Source: Adineta vaga (lineage: Eukaryota; Rotifera). Taken from it: 64,000 nt of DNA. The stretch covers positions 13,392,001-13,456,000 of the forward strand of contig CP075497.1 of the NCBI GenBank assembly GCA_021613535.1. The letters are read 5' to 3'. Both the position numbers and the translations under genes were made by a program. Of this stretch, positions 60,428 to 64,000 are shown piece by piece (the stretch's first letter is position 1; each line of letters starts with the position of its first letter). The notes under the pieces were generated by a model, which saw only the letters and a program-made list of their open reading frames with translations, was not told the DNA's origin and did no database searches.

Positions 60428-60472
60428 TGAGGATGTAGGTAAATACGAATGAATGACACTCACATCCTCAAT
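60428..60472. repeat. Hairpin-family copy
   Basis: TGAGGATGTAGGTA faces CACTCACATCCTCA. Confidence 0.65.
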
Positions 60473-60730
60473 TACTGAAAATTCTTTTTAACTCTACTTT
60501 ACTTTTATATTTTAAGAAATAAATATTTCTGTCTAAAAGAATCTTTTCTTAAACATTCCTTTTGTATGGAGATAAGAACAATCTATGACGAATTGATACA
60601 TACCGTTTTTTTTAAAAACAGAAAATGACTCATTCAATTGACGTCCACTTGTTATTTCACGTTGTTGTGCAATAGCTAGTGTGTATTTTACTTTCTATAT
60701 AAATAATTGAGTTGCTTTAGAAACTTTGTT

Positions 60731-62701
60731 ATGAATATTTCGATGTTAGAGAGAAAACGTCGATCAAACAACGATGAAAATAATATTAAGAGTAAAAAAA
60801 GAAAAGGTAAAATATAAAATTTATAGTTTTCTTTTTTAACATTTTTTTCTTCTTTGATTTTACTAAGAACAAATGGGTGAGTCATCAATAAAGAGATATT
60901 AAAAAAGAAGTTATGTTTTGTTCTCTTGTTTAACTTTAGTTTTTCAAAAGAAAATATAACTTGTATAGAAGATCTTTCGAATGAATTATTCTATGATATC
61001 TTTGAATTATTAAATTTTTATCATGTTTATCGAGCGTTTTATTCATTAAATATATGATTTCGTCAATTAATTACTAATTCTACATTACCTATTCATTTAA
61101 ATCTTTCATCTCAATCAAAACAAAGTTTATATTGTTATTATAAAGATATAATTTTACCACAAAAACATCGTATTGAATTACTTCATTTATCGAATTCATG
61201 TTTATCTGATCATTTTATTTCCTTAACTGATAATTTATCAAAATTTCTTAATCTTAAAATTCTTTCTTTTAATAATATAGAATTTAACCAATTTCAATGA
61301 ATAATTTCCATATTAAAATCATTAAAATATCTTTCATCGTTATCTCTTAATACAATATATGGAAATCCAGATATAAATTTTATTTGTTCACATATATTTC
61401 AATTATCAATATTGAAATATTTTAAAATATCAAATATGAATATATCTTATAATGAATCATTATTAATTTCAGTGAATCAATATAGTTCTATTGAATATTT
61501 TATTATCAATTGTAATATTCCTGTTGAATTGTTAATATTATTATTACGTTATCTTCCTCAACTTCATTGTTTATATATTCAATATATATCCTTCTCTTCA
61601 AACAATCAATTTCAAATATCTTCAATTAAATTAAATTATTTAACACATGTTTCAGTTAGTTTAGTAGGTACATCTTTTGATCAGTTTGAACAAATGATTC
61701 AAATAATGTGTTCATAAATGCAAAAAAATGGAAAGAATTAATTTCATCTCATCTTCAATATTTACGTATATTTGATTTTCAATATAATACTTTATCAATA
61801 ATTAATAATAATAATAATATTAATCAAACAATAATCAATAAATTAACAGATGAATTTTCATCTTTATTTTGGATTAAACAAAAATATTATTTTGTAGAAC
61901 AACATCAAAAAACAAAATATCATTTACGAACAATTTTCTTCTCAACTAATCCATACAGGTATAAATGAATAAAATAGTTTTTTCATTAGATTGATTGATT
62001 TATTTATTTATTTAAGACGAAAGAATTATACATTATTTGATATAATCAATGAAAATATTCAAAAAACATATCTTAAATCTGTTGAATATATTCATATTGC
62101 AAATAAAAATCTTATTCAAAATTGTCAATATTATTTTCCAAATGTGATTACACTTACTCTTGAAGATAGTTTTTCATGTACTCTTGATTCAATTATAGTT
62201 GATCTTAATCGTGTTATCACTTTATCACATCTAACAAAATTGATACTCGATTCTCATTATTTTTCATTAATAAAATTAATGAAATTATTACTTTTCTCTC
62301 CAAATATTCATACATTAGTATTCAATTTACTTTCACTTTATGAACTTAATATTCAAACTCTTTCACAAAATGAAACTTTTCAAATAATATCTCGTACAAA
62401 TATTATTACAGATATAACTTTGAAAAAAGTTTGTTCATTGGATAAACTTGAAATACTTATGGATTTGTTTCCTCGAATGGAACGTCTTCAAATATTGATC
62501 TATTCAAAAGATTCAGAAATAATTGTACGATATATATTGAAAAAAACTAAAGAACAGAGTAATAGTCATTTACACTCTGTTTGTCTCAAGAGTGCAACGA
62601 AAATATGGACAAACAGAATAAAAACATTAATTGATTCAGAAAAATTACTCGATAATTATATGTTAAAATTTATTGATGATGCTTTAGATTTATGGTGGTA
62701 A
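60731..62701 (+). pseudogene. F-box/LRR-like protein gene, disrupted
   Basis: A basic first exon (ATG 60731, MNISMLERKRRSNNDENN) is followed by an F-box, ITCIEDLSNELFYDIFELLN, FYHVYRAFYSLN, and leucine-rich helical/strand sequence (ELLHLSNSCLSDHFISLTDN, LKSLKYLSSLSLN). TGA codons lie at 61055-61057 and 61298-61300, and the frame changes near 61715. After a small intron (about 61957-61990) a clean stretch runs to 62701, including FPNVITLTLEDSFSC and KLEILMDLFPRMERLQILIY. F-box proteins couple substrates to SCF ubiquitin ligases. I associate this type with a large bdelloid family; this copy is probably a pseudogene. Confidence 0.65.
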
Positions 62702-64000
62702 TTATAACGTATGTTTTTAATAATCTATGATGAATAATTATATTTTATGAAAAACATTTGATTCAGATGTGAATATCGTGTACATCTTTTTCTTTATTGA
62801 ATAAAAACTTAATCATTACTCTTTCTAATATGATCATGAATCATCATATTCTTATGAATTGTATCGAAAAAGTTTTATATAGGTCGATGAGCTGGGTCAG
62901 TCTCTTTCAAACGACATCAAATTGAACTTTATATATGATTGTAGAGATATTCGCCCGTCTTTCTTTTCTGAATAGATATTCATATTTTGTACTATCTTTT
63001 TATATGAACACACAAATTAACTGTTTGACAAAAAAGAAGATAGATAACACAGTGCACACAGTCACTCAATTCCGATTTTCAGCTACTAAGTGTAAGCAAA
63101 ATTCGTCTTAAATCTAACTAAAACAATATTCCTGACCGCTTTTTTTTTCGGATTCTAAAGTCGTGCGTTGAAAAGTCTGAAATTAATCTTAAGAAACCTG
63201 ATAATTCCAAAATGAAAAGTAAAAATATTACGACGAAATTTTTTCTCAAATGAGATCCTTGGCAAATTTTGTTCACTTACAGATGCTGAAAACCGTAAAT
63301 ACAAAGTCTTTTATTGTTTGTATAATGGTGAATGGATTTTAGGAGTTATCTTCAACATACATATCGTTCTAACTCACTTATATTCATTTATTATTCCATT
63401 GTTTTATCTTCAGAATAATGATGAAAAGATATATTCTTTTTTGTTTTAGTTCAATTGAAATAATTTTATCGTATGAAACTAAATCTATTTTCTTTATGAT
63501 ATTTTGAAAATAATATTAATCAAATAGTAGCTAAACGTCTTGATCTATGAACAACTTATCTTTATATTTGTCCTACTCTTTACTACTTTTGACATTTTCT
63601 CTCTCTATACAATTGTTCAACGACAAATGTCGACAAAAATTCTTGATAAATCATCTTATAATCTGTATGATTCTTTCAAACAATAATATGGTGATCAATG
63701 TCGAATGTTCATATATTCAAGTATTTCATCGGTACATCATAGATTTAGTTACTATAGAATCATCTTTTCATGAAGTAAGAAGAAAGTAATGACATTCTGC
63801 TTTTATCATACTCTTATTTACAGATCTGTTCAAGTCCATTCACTTCAAATTAATGGCGAATTGATCTTACAAGAAATATGTATTCTGATCTTTCTAATTA
63901 CATATGATCAACAAGATTATCGTCGATTTCTTTCTTCATTATTTTTATCACAAATCAACTTTTATCAAACGAAAATTTCAATGATCGTCTGTTTTCATTG
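62702..64000. other. AT-rich end region, decayed plus-strand coding traces
   Basis: Short plus-strand frames appear (for example IFVLLFTTFDIFSLYTIVQR near 63565 and VHSLQINGELILQEICILIF near 63830) with stops between them. They may belong to a broken gene that continues beyond the window, but I cannot name it. An 80-codon ORF at 63547-63789 (starts MNNLSLYLSYSLLLLTFSLS) has weak support. Confidence 0.25.

Noticed and set aside
6886-60472. CRISPR array from the recurring short palindromes
   Set aside because: Spacing is kilobases and irregular, and the context is an intron-bearing eukaryotic genome.
61055-61300. Non-standard genetic code with TGA as Trp
   Set aside because: Gene B, the P450 and the Cys-repeat gene end in TGA, so TGA works as a stop.

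Overview
The window looks like nuclear DNA of a bdelloid rotifer, although no species can be named from sequence alone. The signs are: AT-rich sequence; many short introns (about 50-100 bp) with GT/AG borders; protein families I associate with bdelloids (a U-box/TM/ectodomain protein, F-box/LRR-like genes, NHL-repeat proteins, a signal-peptide/TM/QYGKW-domain family); a glutamate receptor with a potassium-channel-like pore, a feature known from Adineta; a Penelope-like reverse transcriptase remnant; and dispersed copies of TGTGGG, reported as the telomere unit of Adineta vaga. Apparently intact genes lie among many decayed ones, as expected in an accessory or subtelomeric-like region.

Layout. 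1-2.6 kb: ionotropic glutamate receptor (minus, runs off the left edge). 2.6-6.5 kb: a palindromic element, decayed fragments, and a Penelope-like RT fragment with hammerhead-ribozyme-like motifs. 7.2-13.0 kb: gene A, three tandem copies of an uncharacterised two-transmembrane, cysteine-rich unit joined by introns in consistent phase (one frameshift). 13.5-20.3 kb: decayed genes (ADP-ribosylglycohydrolase, a coiled-coil-like gene, the QYGKW family). 22.3-23.4 kb: intronless multi-TM protein. 23.9-24.3 kb: ricin-type lectin remnant. 26.0-27.8 kb: intact five-exon cytochrome P450. 28.3-29.3 kb: U-box/TM/ectodomain protein. 30.5-34.2 kb: gene B, an intact three-unit paralogue of gene A. 34.7-39.0 kb: NHL gene and NHL fragments around a MATH-BTB gene. 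40.7-45.5 kb: giant secreted or type I membrane protein with twelve 124-residue Cys repeats and a 2-bp frameshift. 46-51 kb: GPCR and coiled-coil remnants and small ORFs. 51.8-52.8 kb: intact five-exon Ly6/quiver-like gene. 53.9-55.7 kb: intact five-exon membrane-anchored GH5 cellulase. 57-64 kb: remnants of kelch, IRG GTPase, mariner, ADP-ribosyltransferase and F-box genes.

Two signals stand out. First, genes A and B each encode three 2-TM units in one polypeptide, and unit k of A most resembles unit k of B. This could be a covalently linked (pseudo)trimer of an undescribed membrane receptor or channel. Second, about 20 short imperfect palindromes with arms like GAGGGTGTGGGTG and the reverse complement are scattered through the window; several sit exactly at the ends of truncated gene fragments.

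The genes do not form an operon or a pathway. All reading was by eye without database searches, so family names rest on motif recognition.
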